Source of the DNA: Bradyrhizobium sp. LHD-71
Lineage (GTDB): Bacteria; Pseudomonadota; Alphaproteobacteria; Rhizobiales; Xanthobacteraceae
Assembly (NCBI RefSeq): GCF_031157255.1
Contig: NZ_JAVIFX010000016.1
Span: 1-64,000 of the forward strand
DNA length: 64,000 nucleotides
Direction of reading: 5' to 3'
Of this stretch, positions 35,913-44,319 are shown piece by piece. The notes below the pieces were generated by a model. It was not told the origin of the DNA, did no database searches, and saw nothing but the letters and a program-made list of their open reading frames with translations. A program made the position numbers and the translations under genes. Each line of letters starts with the position of its first letter. Positions within the stretch are counted from its first letter, which is position 1.

Positions 35913-36350
35913 TCAGGCGATCTTCGCGACCGATTTCCATTCCAGACGACGCGCCGAGACTACGAAGCCTCGGCCGCAACGCGACCCAGCCTCTATGCAA
36001 AAGCCGGCCTGCCGCAGCCGCGTCTGAACGATGCTGGCGCGTCCGTGCTGGTCGGGATCGATCCATACGGCGAATGCGGAACGAACTTTCAGAAATGGCA
36101 AGACATTGAACATCAGCGATTCGAACCCGTGTGAAGCTTCACGGCCGACAACAAAGGCCGCGTCATACTGACCCCACGCGACCCGACAGCTCGACATCGT
36201 CGCCGCGCGAAAAACCCCGCGCCGCAGCAGCTCCGCATGTATGTCGTCGGAGAAAGATCCGGCAACAATTGTGCGCTGGCCGTCGGCAAGGCGCGTCAGT
36301 GCAAGCAACGTTGCTGTGAGCTGTTCGGTATCGGATCGTAGGACTGTCAT
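35913..36350 (-). CDS. Unknown protein with Rossmann-like composition (145 aa)
   Basis: 145 residues, family not recognised. It alternates predicted strands and helices (RTIVAGSF, YDAAFVVGREA, SAFAVWIDPD, IVQTRLRQAGFCIEAG). The last part resembles the C-terminal half of methyltransferase-like folds, although no glycine-rich SAM motif is visible. The ATG is preceded by a strong GAGGAGG, so translation is well supported. It lies 31 nt after the 71-residue gene in the same orientation. Confidence 0.65.
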   Translation of the reverse strand: MTVLRSDTEQLTATLLALTRLADGQRTIVAGSFSDDIHAELLRRGVFRAATMSSCRVAWGQYDAAFVVGREASHGFESLMFNVLPFLKVRSAFAVWIDPDQHGRASIVQTRLRQAGFCIEAGSRCGRGFVVSARRLEWKSVAKIA

Positions 36351-36381
36351 TGTGGGCCTCCTCGGGAGGTATCAGGCCGCT

Positions 36382-36597
36382 CTAGAGAGCGGCGGTCTTG
36401 ATGGGGCACGGAGCGCTCGCGCCGAAATCCAATTCGATGACGTGACTGAGAGGGGCGATCGCCTCTGGCCGATATCCGATTTCGTACATTGCGATTCCCG
36501 CGGTGCGGCTGACGAACAGGCTGCCCGAAGGGAAGGGTTCTCCTTGCGCATAGCAAGTCTCCGGTTCAATGGCTTGTTTGGGAAATTCGCGTGCCAA
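36382..36597 (-). CDS. Small unknown protein (71 aa, TTG start)
   Basis: 71 residues with a natural-looking, non-repetitive composition (PETCYAQGEPFPSGSLFV, IAMYEIGYRPEAIAPLSHVIEL). No family is recognised. The first start is TTG at 36597 without an obvious ribosome binding site, but it follows the upstream gene's stop by only 8 nt, so translational coupling could explain it. An internal ATG (MYEIGY) would give a shorter product. The coding look is better than that of the overlapping frames. Confidence 0.5.
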   Translation of the reverse strand: MAREFPKQAIEPETCYAQGEPFPSGSLFVSRTAGIAMYEIGYRPEAIAPLSHVIELDFGASAPCPIKTAAL

Positions 36598-36605
36598 AGT
36601 TGCTA

Positions 36606-36995
36606 TCAGTGCCGGCTAGTCTGGCGAAGTGCAGCCTGATGGATGCGGTATTCGGCCAGCACGCCGAGTGCCGGTCGCAACGGCCTCAGTATCAACTTGA
36701 TCAGGGTCCGCACGATCCGCTTGAAAGTGCGTACTAATCGCGAGAGGCCGCGCCGCCCCGTCGCGATGCGTGCAGTGTACCGATTGCCGGAATGGGCGAT
36801 GTCGAGCTCGACGCGATTGGCGGCGGTGATGATCGCCTGGGCGAACGGCTCGCCGTTCGCGTCGACGCTGCTCGAGTCGGGACGGCTGAACAGCTCAGCC
36901 GTCGATTTGGTGCGACACGACTCGAGAGGCAACTCGTCTTCTATCCGATGGTCGGCCCGGCGATCCTTCCATGAAAGACAACGTGCTTCGTCCAT
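36606..36995 (-). CDS. Small basic protein of unknown function (129 aa)
   Basis: 129 residues, family not recognised. The N-terminal ~80 residues are polar. The C-terminal part, LSRLVRTFKRIVRTLIKLIL followed by RPLRPALGVLAEYR, is a very basic amphipathic helix of the kind that binds membranes or nucleic acid. AGAGAGAG directly upstream of the ATG at 36995 supports translation. It is the first gene of the putative minus-strand operon leading to the methyltransferase. The C-terminal helix resembles the one in the 95-residue protein at 33714. Confidence 0.6.
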   Translation of the reverse strand: MDEARCLSWKDRRADHRIEDELPLESCRTKSTAELFSRPDSSSVDANGEPFAQAIITAANRVELDIAHSGNRYTARIATGRRGLSRLVRTFKRIVRTLIKLILRPLRPALGVLAEYRIHQAALRQTSRH

Positions 36996-37171
36996 GAGAC
37001 TCTCTCTTTTCGACGACCTGATGGTGTTTAAGGTGATCGTGGTCGCGTTTGAAATCGAGATGATCAGCGATGCTTTTTCATAGCCGCGGCAAAGGAGCCG
37101 CGGTGCTCACGCGAGCGTGAGTTTCACGGAAGTAGCGGGGAACGCATGGGCCGTGGTCGCGTCCCAGCTGG

Positions 37172-37363
37172 TTAGCGACGGGCCGAATACCGGTTCGCAA
37201 CGCAGTACGCCCAAATGAAACATAAGGTGATCGACAGCAGCAGGACAATTATTGTGTAGGCAAAGGCTGCTTTTGCGAGGCTCGCCGATTCTCGCGACGA
37301 TCGGCACGAGAAAAGCGCATAAGAAACGAAAGGACTCGGGTCGCGGTGTTGGTGGCCGCGCAT
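37172..37363 (-). CDS. Possible small single-pass membrane protein (63 aa)
   Basis: 63 residues. Residues ~30-55 form a clear membrane segment (AFAYTIIVLLLSITLCFIWA) followed by a short basic tail. This is unlikely to arise by chance in high-GC DNA, but the start ATG lacks a clear ribosome binding site and no family is recognised. Intervals 36996-37171 and 37364-37490 hold nothing else. Confidence 0.35.
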   Translation of the reverse strand: MRGHQHRDPSPFVSYALFSCRSSRESASLAKAAFAYTIIVLLLSITLCFIWAYCVANRYSARR

Positions 37364-37490
37364 AGGTGCGATTTTCGTCGGCTATTGTTTTTGGAACGCC
37401 ACGCCAGACGTCCTGTCTATCACGCCAAGCTGTGAGGCCGCGGATGGGAGCTGGGGGAACTTCGCTTCGCGACGTTGCATCCTGGCAAAA

Positions 37491-38042
37491 CTAATGTCGC
37501 TGCAGGCAAAGGCCCATGATACTCATCCGACACGGATGGACCCGATCACGGCTCTTGGCCTTCGCCGCGGCCTTTGCTGCGGCGCGCCTGGGTTGATCAT
37601 AACCTCCGGCGATCACCATCGCCCAATAGGTGCGTCCAGACTTCGCACTTTTCGCGCTCGCGACGCCAACGCGCGATGCTCCTGGCATAAGTAGGTTCTT
37701 TCGATGACCGCTCGAATTAATCCATTGATCGAGAGTCTTGGTGAAGCTGTCATGCCCATAAGCGATATTTTCCGCAGCTCCTCCGGAACGTGACGACGCA
37801 ACGCGCGAACTGAACGAACCGATTAGGTCGTGGTCGAGCACATCCCTTGCCGCCATTGCCGTGGCCTGCTCCTGAGCAATTCGGTCGAGCGTCGAGTCCT
37901 TCGTCACTCGGCCGAGCCCCTGCGAGACACGAAAGTTGGAAATCAGCTCTATCGGAGAGGCTGACAGGGCGGCGGAGGGATTGCAGATCCCGGCCAGAAA
38001 CCAGCCTGCAATCGCAATCACATAGAAAAATCGATTGAGCAT
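37491..38042 (-). CDS. Secreted CAP-domain (SCP/PR-1-like) protein
   Basis: 183 residues. A signal peptide spans about 1-28 (FFYVIAIAGWFLAGICNPSAAL). The CAP domain (about 30-150) shows IELISNFRVSQGLGRVTKDSTLDRIAQEQA, then HDLIGSFSSR, AAENIAYG, and WINSSGHRKNLLMP with the cavity His. This matches short bacterial CAP/SCP proteins, whose role in proteobacteria is mostly unknown. The C-terminal ~30 residues are basic with a Cys pair. ATG 38042 has a GGGGGGAACG upstream. Confidence 0.85.
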   Translation of the reverse strand: MLNRFFYVIAIAGWFLAGICNPSAALSASPIELISNFRVSQGLGRVTKDSTLDRIAQEQATAMAARDVLDHDLIGSFSSRVASSRSGGAAENIAYGHDSFTKTLDQWINSSGHRKNLLMPGASRVGVASAKSAKSGRTYWAMVIAGGYDQPRRAAAKAAAKAKSRDRVHPCRMSIMGLCLQRH

Positions 38043-38266
38043 TCGAACACGTTCCCCCCGCTAAGCGAACCTTCAGCATGGCGCAACTAATGCGCTCGAT
38101 CACTCGCATAGCCTAATGCGGCAGTGCTGACGACCTTCATGGTCCTCGCAGATGCATGGTCGAAAGGGACTCCCGGCAGCGCAGTGACGCATCCGATGCC
38201 CGCACGATGGCTCGTCGATGGTGATCGAATGAAGCGAAAACGCCGGGCGTCGGCCGCGTCACCTCA

Positions 38267-39412
38267 TCACCTGATGTAGGGAGGATAAGCGACGTCCAGG
38301 CCCGCAACGAGCCTGCCCAGCTCGGGCAGGTGGTGATGCGAGAACAGCTGGTGCTGGCGCGCGGCCTGCACGTCGCAGAGCGCGCGCAGCAGGCGGCTGT
38401 TGCGGTAAGCGGCGGCGCCGCCGCCGAGCTGGTGGGTAACGGACGTCACCTCCACGCTGGTGTCGCAGGCGTGCAGACACGCCAGGTAGATACGAGCCTG
38501 GAGTTGGCGGCCAACAGGCTCGCCGCGCTCGGCGAGTGCGTGCGCCTCAACGACGACTTCCCTAAGGGCGGCCCGGGCTGCCCGGAGGCGGGCATCGGCG
38601 CCGGCGAACTCGGCCATGGAGATCGGCGTGTCGGCCAGTTGACCGCGCCTGGCGGTGCGGCCTTCGCGCGCCTGCCGGGCGATCTCGTCAACGGCGCCCC
38701 GAGCGATGCCGATCGGGACGGCAACGAGAACAGGCAACAGCACAGTGTAGATGGGCAGCCGCCACAATGTGCCGTCAGGCCAGGGCCGATCCGTGAAACG
38801 GGCGCACCGGTCGGAATGAACGGCGACTTCCGCCGCAGAAACGTGGTGGCTGCCGGTGCCGCGCAGGCCCGCGACGTCCCAGGTGTCTTCGATCTTGAGG
38901 TCGGCCATGGGCACGAACACCACGCGCGGGACGGGATCGAGTCCGTCAGCCTCCTCGAACAGTGCACCGAGGCCGGCCCAGGCGCTGTGAAGACAGTTAC
39001 TGGTGAACGGCCAGCGCCCGGTCAGCTTCGCGTGGCCGTGGTCGATAACCACCCGGCCGACAGGAGCGAACATGGTAGCGTTGCCCTGGTCCGGATCGGC
39101 GAAGACGGCGCGGGCGCCGGCTTCGGGCAGATAGCCGGCGAAGATGTTGCTTCCCGAACCGATCGCTGCGCACCAGCCAGCGCTGCCGTCGACCGCGGCA
39201 ATGCGCTCCATCATATCCATCACGTCGACAATCGGCGCCTCGATGCCGCCGAGGGCTGCGGGAATCAGCAGTCGGTTGATCCCCGTGTCGCGCAGGGCGG
39301 CGACAACAGTGTCAGACAGGCGCCGGCCACGTTCGATCTCGTCGGTGGCTGCGCGGACAAGATCAAGGATCCCGTCCACCGCCCGCTTTGTCGAGGTCGT
39401 ATCACGCGCCAT
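38267..39412 (-). CDS. Acyl-CoA dehydrogenase-fold flavin monooxygenase
   Basis: 381 residues with the acyl-CoA dehydrogenase fold of group D flavin monooxygenases (HpaB/DszC/HsaA-like). Visible segments are AAVDGSAGWCAAIGSGSN near residue 70, LTGRWPFTSNCLHSAWAGL in the middle domain, EDTWDVAGLRGTGSHHVSAAEVAV, and HQLGGGAAAYRNSRLLRALCDVQAARQHQLF near the C-terminus. Such enzymes need a separate flavin reductase; none is adjacent. ATG 39412 is used; the longer frame begins with GTG at 39421. It is isolated between a CAP protein and a response regulator; the substrate is unknown. Confidence 0.8.
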   Translation of the reverse strand: MARDTTSTKRAVDGILDLVRAATDEIERGRRLSDTVVAALRDTGINRLLIPAALGGIEAPIVDVMDMMERIAAVDGSAGWCAAIGSGSNIFAGYLPEAGARAVFADPDQGNATMFAPVGRVVIDHGHAKLTGRWPFTSNCLHSAWAGLGALFEEADGLDPVPRVVFVPMADLKIEDTWDVAGLRGTGSHHVSAAEVAVHSDRCARFTDRPWPDGTLWRLPIYTVLLPVLVAVPIGIARGAVDEIARQAREGRTARRGQLADTPISMAEFAGADARLRAARAALREVVVEAHALAERGEPVGRQLQARIYLACLHACDTSVEVTSVTHQLGGGAAAYRNSRLLRALCDVQAARQHQLFSHHHLPELGRLVAGLDVAYPPYIR

Positions 39413-39628
39413 CGCGTTCACCGTAAGCGCGAGGCATTGTTGCGGATTTCGCCGGAGCGCTGCTCATAAAAAGAAAATGTCCGCGGAAGAAGGAAATGTC
39501 CATGGTCCCCGCGGCAGATGTTGTTCAAAATCCGGAATGTGTCGCTTTGTCGCCGATCCTGCTGTGCAGTGTCGGTTCTGGGCTTGCTGTTCCGCGGATT
39601 CCGCACCGGCGAAAAGATCAACCGGCAA

Positions 39629-40327
39629 TCAATCCGCGGTCCAGCTCTTGAATGATGATGGAGGCGTCGCTGGAAGCAGACTGTTCGAGCGGCTCTCGCG
39701 GCCGAGACGGGATCTCATCAGCTTGGCTGCGATGAATGCCGCTTCGGTGCGGTTGCGCGCGTGCAGCGCGCGCAAGAGGGCTGCAGTATGAATCTTCGCG
39801 GTCCCAGGCGCGATTCTCAGGTGCCTTGCAATTTCCTTGGTCGACATTCCGGCAGCAAGCAGCGGTAGAACCTCTTTCTGCCGGTGTGTCAGCTTGGCGA
39901 TGTCCGAGTCCTGGCCCACCTCGTGGCCTGGACTTGGCGCTTCATCAACAAGCCAGCGCGGCACATAGATTCTGCCAGACAGCAAGTCACCGATGGCAAC
40001 GAGCAGTTCGTCTTCCGACTGCATCTTGCAGACGAAGCCGTGGAAACCCGCGGCTAGGCAGCCAAATACATCCGCCCGTGTCTGTGAGTTCGACATCACG
40101 GCGAACCGTGTTTCCGGATTAAGCGCCCGCACTTCGCGCAAAACATTCGGCGAACCGTCACTGAGGCTCGCCGCATCAATCAGCATCAGGTCGAAGCGAC
40201 CCCTGGTCACCGCGAGTTCGAGGATCGTCGCTTCCTCGACGCGAGAGTGATCCACTCGCGCTTCAATCAGAAGCCGAAGGCCCTGGCGGTAGACGCTGTG
40301 TCCATCGATCACTAAGATCAGCGGCAA
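39629..40327 (-). CDS. LuxR/NarL-type response regulator, orphan
   Basis: 232 residues. The receiver domain (about 1-118) has phospho-acceptor Asp51 (LMLID), Ser79 and Lys101. The normal acidic pair near the N-terminus is reduced to Asp8-Gly9, which may weaken Mg binding. The C-terminal LuxR HTH (about 142-205) has LTHRQKEVLPLLAAGMSTKEIARHLRIAPGTAKIH. The start is TTG at 40327 with GGGGGAA upstream. No histidine kinase is nearby. The Arg/Ser-rich tail after the HTH is probably disordered. Confidence 0.87.
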   Translation of the reverse strand: MPLILVIDGHSVYRQGLRLLIEARVDHSRVEEATILELAVTRGRFDLMLIDAASLSDGSPNVLREVRALNPETRFAVMSNSQTRADVFGCLAAGFHGFVCKMQSEDELLVAIGDLLSGRIYVPRWLVDEAPSPGHEVGQDSDIAKLTHRQKEVLPLLAAGMSTKEIARHLRIAPGTAKIHTAALLRALHARNRTEAAFIAAKLMRSRLGRESRSNSLLPATPPSSFKSWTAD

Positions 40328-40610
40328 GACATTCCCCCGGAGGCTGAATCAGTTCACCGCTCGTTGTTCAAGGAGAACGCCACTGGTGAAAGACTTTGTG
40401 CAATTTTAATCATAAGTAAAGCGACGTTTAATGAGATTGATCAAAACAACTGCTGCGCAAATTCACAAGATGAATCGTGGTTCCAGCATGGAAACCGGCC
40501 GTAGCTTGCGGCTCGACTGGTTGTAGGCTGGCCTGAATATCTCCTTGGGGTTGATGAAAATATTTGCGACCTCGAACGATCGAACAACCAAAATCTCGAA
40601 GGGATGGAAC

Positions 40611-41834
40611 ATGAGAAAGTCGCCGACAATTCCAGTTCTGCTGCTGACCGGCACACTGGTCGCTGCGGGCGGTGCGTTCGCGCAGACAATGGACAAGAAT
40701 GTCAAGATTGGAAGCCTGGGTGACCAATCCAGTCTTTATTCCGACATCGGTGGCCCGGGCTCGGTGATCGCGGCGCAAATGGCCGTTGAGGATTCCGGAC
40801 TTTTGCAGAAGGGCTGGAAGATCGAAGTGATCGCAGCCGACCATCAGAACAAGCCGGATGTCGCGAGCAACATCGCACGGCAATGGACCGATCTCGAGAA
40901 GGTCGACGCCTTCATCGACATGGCGGCTTCAAGCGTCGGCCTGGCTGCATCCGGCATCGCCCGGGAGAAGAACGTCGTGAACCTCAACACCGCGTCCGCG
41001 ACATCGGATCTCACGAACGCGCAATGTTCGCCGAACACCGTTCATTGGGTCTACGATACCTATATGCTGGCGAACGGCACCGGAACAGCGTTGGTGAAGT
41101 CCGGTGGAGACAGCTGGTTCTTTATGACCGCCGATTATGCTTTCGGCCATGCGCTCGAACGCGATACTGGCGAGGTGGTCAAGGCGGCTGGCGGAAAGGT
41201 GTTGGGTTCAGTGCGCCACCCGCTCAACAGCTCTGACTTCTCCTCCTTCCTGCTGCAGGCGCAGGCGTCGAAAGCGAAAGTGATCGGATTGGCCAATGCC
41301 GGTGGCGATACCACCAACTCGATCAAGCAGGCGGCGGAATTCGGCATCGTTTCCGGTGGCCAGAAACTGGCTGGGCTCTTGCTCTTTATCACCGACGTCC
41401 ACGCACTCGGTCTGAAGACCGCGCATGGGCTCAATTTCACCGAGACTTTCTACTGGGACATGAACGACCAGACCCGCGCCTTCAGCAAGCGCTTCATGGA
41501 GCGCCATAAGAAATCACCGCCGACGATGGTCCATGCGGGCAACTATGCTGCCGTCCTGCATTACCTCAAGGCGCTCGAGGCGCTGGGCGGCAACCCGCAT
41601 GACGGCAGGACTGTGGTCGCCAAGATGAAGGAAATGCCGACCGACGATCCTTTGTTCGGCAAGGGCTCGATCCAGCCGAATGGCCGCAAGATTCACCCAG
41701 CTTACCTGTTCGAGGTGAAGAAGCCTGAAGAGTCAAAGCAGCCGTGGGATTACTATAAATTGGTTGCGACGATTCCAGCCGAGCAGGCCTTCATGCCGCT
41801 CGAAAAGAGCACCTGTCCGCTGCTGAAGAAGTAG
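40611..41834 (+). CDS. ABC transporter substrate-binding protein, branched-chain amino acid/amide type
   Basis: 407 residues. The signal peptide ends at about residue 24 (TGTLVAAGGAFAQ). The mature part is a type I periplasmic fold: VKIGSLGDQSSLYSDIGGPGSVIAAQMAVED, then IEVIAADHQNKPDVA, and FFMTADYAFGHALERDTG. This matches the LivJ/AmiC-like clade found beside many catabolic clusters. The start follows GAAGGG; the frame is open 22 codons upstream without support. No permease or ATPase genes adjoin, so it is an orphan receptor here. A terminator hairpin follows directly. Confidence 0.88.
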   Translation: MRKSPTIPVLLLTGTLVAAGGAFAQTMDKNVKIGSLGDQSSLYSDIGGPGSVIAAQMAVEDSGLLQKGWKIEVIAADHQNKPDVASNIARQWTDLEKVDAFIDMAASSVGLAASGIAREKNVVNLNTASATSDLTNAQCSPNTVHWVYDTYMLANGTGTALVKSGGDSWFFMTADYAFGHALERDTGEVVKAAGGKVLGSVRHPLNSSDFSSFLLQAQASKAKVIGLANAGGDTTNSIKQAAEFGIVSGGQKLAGLLLFITDVHALGLKTAHGLNFTETFYWDMNDQTRAFSKRFMERHKKSPPTMVHAGNYAAVLHYLKALEALGGNPHDGRTVVAKMKEMPTDDPLFGKGSIQPNGRKIHPAYLFEVKKPEESKQPWDYYKLVATIPAEQAFMPLEKSTCPLLKK

Positions 41835-41840
41835 GCGCCA

Positions 41841-41876
41841 TCCGGCCGGCGCGGTATCCGGCCGGCCGGATTCTTC
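41841..41876 (+). terminator. Rho-independent terminator-like hairpin after the binding-protein gene
   Basis: TCCGGCCGG (41841-41849) pairs with CCGGCCGGA (41862-41870) across a 12-nt loop, followed by TTCTTC. It is 6 nt after the stop codon, between convergent genes. Confidence 0.6.
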
Positions 41877-41913
41877 ACCTGAACCGTTCGGCCAGTTGGA
41901 GTCCGCTGCGGCT

Positions 41914-42996
41914 TCAGCTTTCGGTCGGAGGGCCGGAGTCGGGGCGCGGGCCTGTCGCTGGATCAAACGTGGCGAGCGGCGTTGCGCCCGTCCTGAGACT
42001 GGCGAGGTAGGATTCGGTGAAGTCCATCTTGATCTCGACCCACAACGGCAGATGGTCCGACATCTGCCATGTGCGCCAGGCTTTGTAGGCCTTGCCGTCG
42101 GTCTTGGCGATCTTGCCTGTTTTGGTCTTCGTCGGCATCAAGGGCTTGTACACCTCGTAGTCGGCGTCGTCGCGGAACACATAGTCTTGCCAGCGGAAGC
42201 AGCCGGCGCTTCGGATCTCCGCCAGTTTGTTTTGGGTCCGCAAGGCAATCTGGTCATAGTAGTTGGCGCTCGCGAGCGCTGTCGGCTTGCGTAACGCAGC
42301 CGGCACTTCGAAGCCGCTGCCCAGAAGCGCATCCATGGTTGGATCGTCCGGATTCAGAATATTGAAATCACCGAGCAAAATGTAGGTCTCGCCATCCTTC
42401 TTCTGCCGCGCTGTGAAGAAAGCGGCGATGTCCGCGATCTCGCGCTTGCGCTGTGCAGTGTCCTGGGCGGTGCCGTAGTAGATGTGCACCGTGCAGATGT
42501 TGAACTTGAACCACCCGGCCTGGAAGGCGACGAGGAAAGGCGTGCGGTTGAACTGAATGACCTCCTTGCCCTTTTTCGGCGGTAGCACGATCTCGCCCGC
42601 AACGTGGCGGAACTGGATCTTGCGCGTGTCGAACACGAAAGCGAGCCGCTCCATATTCCCGCTTTGGTCGGTGACAATATAGTCCCAGTGTCGGCCGAGC
42701 AGGCGCATGACCTTCTGGAAATCGGCCATGTCTTCATTGACTTCCTGCACCGCGATCAGATCGAACGCCGAAATCACCTCCGCGATATAGAGCAGTGACT
42801 CCGGCAGGCGGGGCGACGGGTTCAGTCGATGCCCGCCGAAATCGCGAATATTCCATGTCGCCAGATGGAAGGAGTCCCGCTTGTTGTTGGGCGTGATGGT
42901 CTTGACGAGGCCGGCGCGCAGCGCCAGCAGCCGGTCGATCGTACGGTCCCTCGCTCCGGCGTCCTTCCAGAAGCGCAGCCCGGAATACTGAACCAT
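41914..42996 (-). CDS. Endonuclease/exonuclease/phosphatase (EEP) family protein
   Basis: 360 residues. EEP motifs in order: LATWNIRDFGG (about 45-55), IAVQEVNED (about 80-88), VHIYYG, ILLGDFNILNPDD (about 206-218) and MSDHLPLWVEIK near the C-terminus. All the catalytic Asn, Glu, Asp and His residues are present, so it should be an active Mg-dependent phosphoesterase; DNA repair or nucleotide/lipid phosphate substrates are possible. There is no signal peptide. It is 32 nt downstream of the AraC regulator and may be read with it. Confidence 0.87.
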   Translation of the reverse strand: MVQYSGLRFWKDAGARDRTIDRLLALRAGLVKTITPNNKRDSFHLATWNIRDFGGHRLNPSPRLPESLLYIAEVISAFDLIAVQEVNEDMADFQKVMRLLGRHWDYIVTDQSGNMERLAFVFDTRKIQFRHVAGEIVLPPKKGKEVIQFNRTPFLVAFQAGWFKFNICTVHIYYGTAQDTAQRKREIADIAAFFTARQKKDGETYILLGDFNILNPDDPTMDALLGSGFEVPAALRKPTALASANYYDQIALRTQNKLAEIRSAGCFRWQDYVFRDDADYEVYKPLMPTKTKTGKIAKTDGKAYKAWRTWQMSDHLPLWVEIKMDFTESYLASLRTGATPLATFDPATGPRPDSGPPTES

Positions 42997-43028
42997 GATC
43001 CTTCCCTTCGCTAACGCTGTATGGTGAC

Positions 43029-44129
43029 TTAACGCGCCGCGCGTGGCCGCCGCCGGCTGTCAGCAACCCGACGGGGCAGGCCGGCCGGCTTCGATCGTTG
43101 CGGCTTGATGCCGTCGTCGCGACCGATTTCGCTGCGGCGCCAGCAGGTGGCGCTCGTACCGAACTCGGTGCGAAACCAGCGCGAGAACGTCGCGAGGCCC
43201 GAGAAGCCGAGCAGCTGCGCAGTTTCCGTCAGCGACCGGTGCCCGGTGCGGATGTGCCGTCGTGCAAGCTCGATGCGAACGTCGTTGAGGATCTCCGAAA
43301 ACGTCACCCCGCGGACGGCCAATCGCCGGTTGACGGTTTTGCGATCGACGCCGAGGTGGCTCGCGACAGCCTCGCTGGTGCAGCGTCCCGACGGCAGCAG
43401 CGAGAAAATCAGCTGTCGCACCGTCGCGTCGATCGTGACTGTCGGATGCGCGACGACTTCCTCGACGAACTGCTTCATGTAACGTGGCATTGCCATCTCT
43501 GCGGTGCGGATCGGCACGATCAGATCGGCTCGCCGCATGATGAATCCATTGAAGACGTTGTCGAACAGCGTTCGGGTCCGGAAGAAGGTATTGTGTATCG
43601 TTCGCGATGAGGGGGCGGGGTGGGAGAAGCTGATGCTTTCCGCAGCCCAGGCGCTGCCGGCCAACGCATTGATGACACGGTGGACGGTGCCGACCAGCAA
43701 CTCCGTCGCCTGTCGCGTATCGCCCCGCGTGGTCGCAAGGAACTGGACACGTAGCATCGCGAGATCAGCGTGCTCCTCGAGGCGAAACTCCATGGCGTCG
43801 CTGTAGCGATGAAGGTAGCGCTCCGCCGCGCGGATGGCGTCACCGACCGTCGGCTCTTCGCGTACCAGCAGGCCGACCGGCCCGATATGCGCCAGGCTGC
43901 GTATCACCGCGAGGCGTAGTCCGAAGTCTTCGATATCGGCGGCATCGGCCGAGCGCTCGAGCAGTTCACTGACCGCGGATGCCGGGATGAGCGTATCGAC
44001 GTCGGACAGATCGAAGCGGTGAAGGCCGACGCTCTTCAGCAGCGCAAATGCGTCGAGCTGAAGCGTACGGGCGAGGTCGACATAGCCGGCCAGCGTTCCG
44101 GCGCGCACAAAGCTCAGGGGTTTAGCCAA
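43029..44129 (-). CDS. AraC-family transcriptional regulator
   Basis: 366 residues. The N-terminal ~240 residues are the long ligand-binding domain of the OruR-type AraC clade (LARTLQLDAFALLKSVGLHRFDLSD near the start). The C-terminal ~100 residues carry two helix-turn-helix motifs: TSEAVASHLGVDRKTVNRRLA and LTETAQLLGFSGLATFSRWFRTEFG. The TTG start at 44129 has GGGAG upstream. It is divergent from the Bug gene and P450 genes. A 17-bp direct repeat with 21-bp period lies just before it (44147-44184), the arrangement AraC-type regulators bind. Regulators of this type often sit beside P450 or alkane oxidation genes. Confidence 0.92.
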   Translation of the reverse strand: MAKPLSFVRAGTLAGYVDLARTLQLDAFALLKSVGLHRFDLSDVDTLIPASAVSELLERSADAADIEDFGLRLAVIRSLAHIGPVGLLVREEPTVGDAIRAAERYLHRYSDAMEFRLEEHADLAMLRVQFLATTRGDTRQATELLVGTVHRVINALAGSAWAAESISFSHPAPSSRTIHNTFFRTRTLFDNVFNGFIMRRADLIVPIRTAEMAMPRYMKQFVEEVVAHPTVTIDATVRQLIFSLLPSGRCTSEAVASHLGVDRKTVNRRLAVRGVTFSEILNDVRIELARRHIRTGHRSLTETAQLLGFSGLATFSRWFRTEFGTSATCWRRSEIGRDDGIKPQRSKPAGLPRRVADSRRRPRAAR

Positions 44130-44146
44130 AGCCGGCTCCCGGACGA

Positions 44147-44184
44147 TGCCCCAAAATGCAAAATGGTTGCCCCATAATGCAAAA
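44147..44184. promoter_or_regulatory. Direct-repeat operator, probable AraC-type binding site
   Basis: TGCCCCAAAATGCAAAA (44147-44163) and TGCCCCATAATGCAAAA (44168-44184) differ at one position and start 21 bp apart, two helical turns. It is in the 190-nt region between the divergent AraC gene and the Bug gene, 18 nt from the araC-like start. A direct repeat of this period is the typical site for one AraC dimer. An AACCCGGGACGGGTT inverted repeat follows at about 44191-44205. Confidence 0.7.
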
Positions 44185-44319
44185 CAGCATAACCCGGGAC
44201 GGGTTATTCGGCATCAACAAAAATGAACAGCGTGCGCCCGATGCCGGTTCGCGCTTGGGGCGAGTGCTGGGCCGCATGCTCTGCGGCTCGAAGCCCAAAG
44301 AACAATGATTAGGTGAGGG

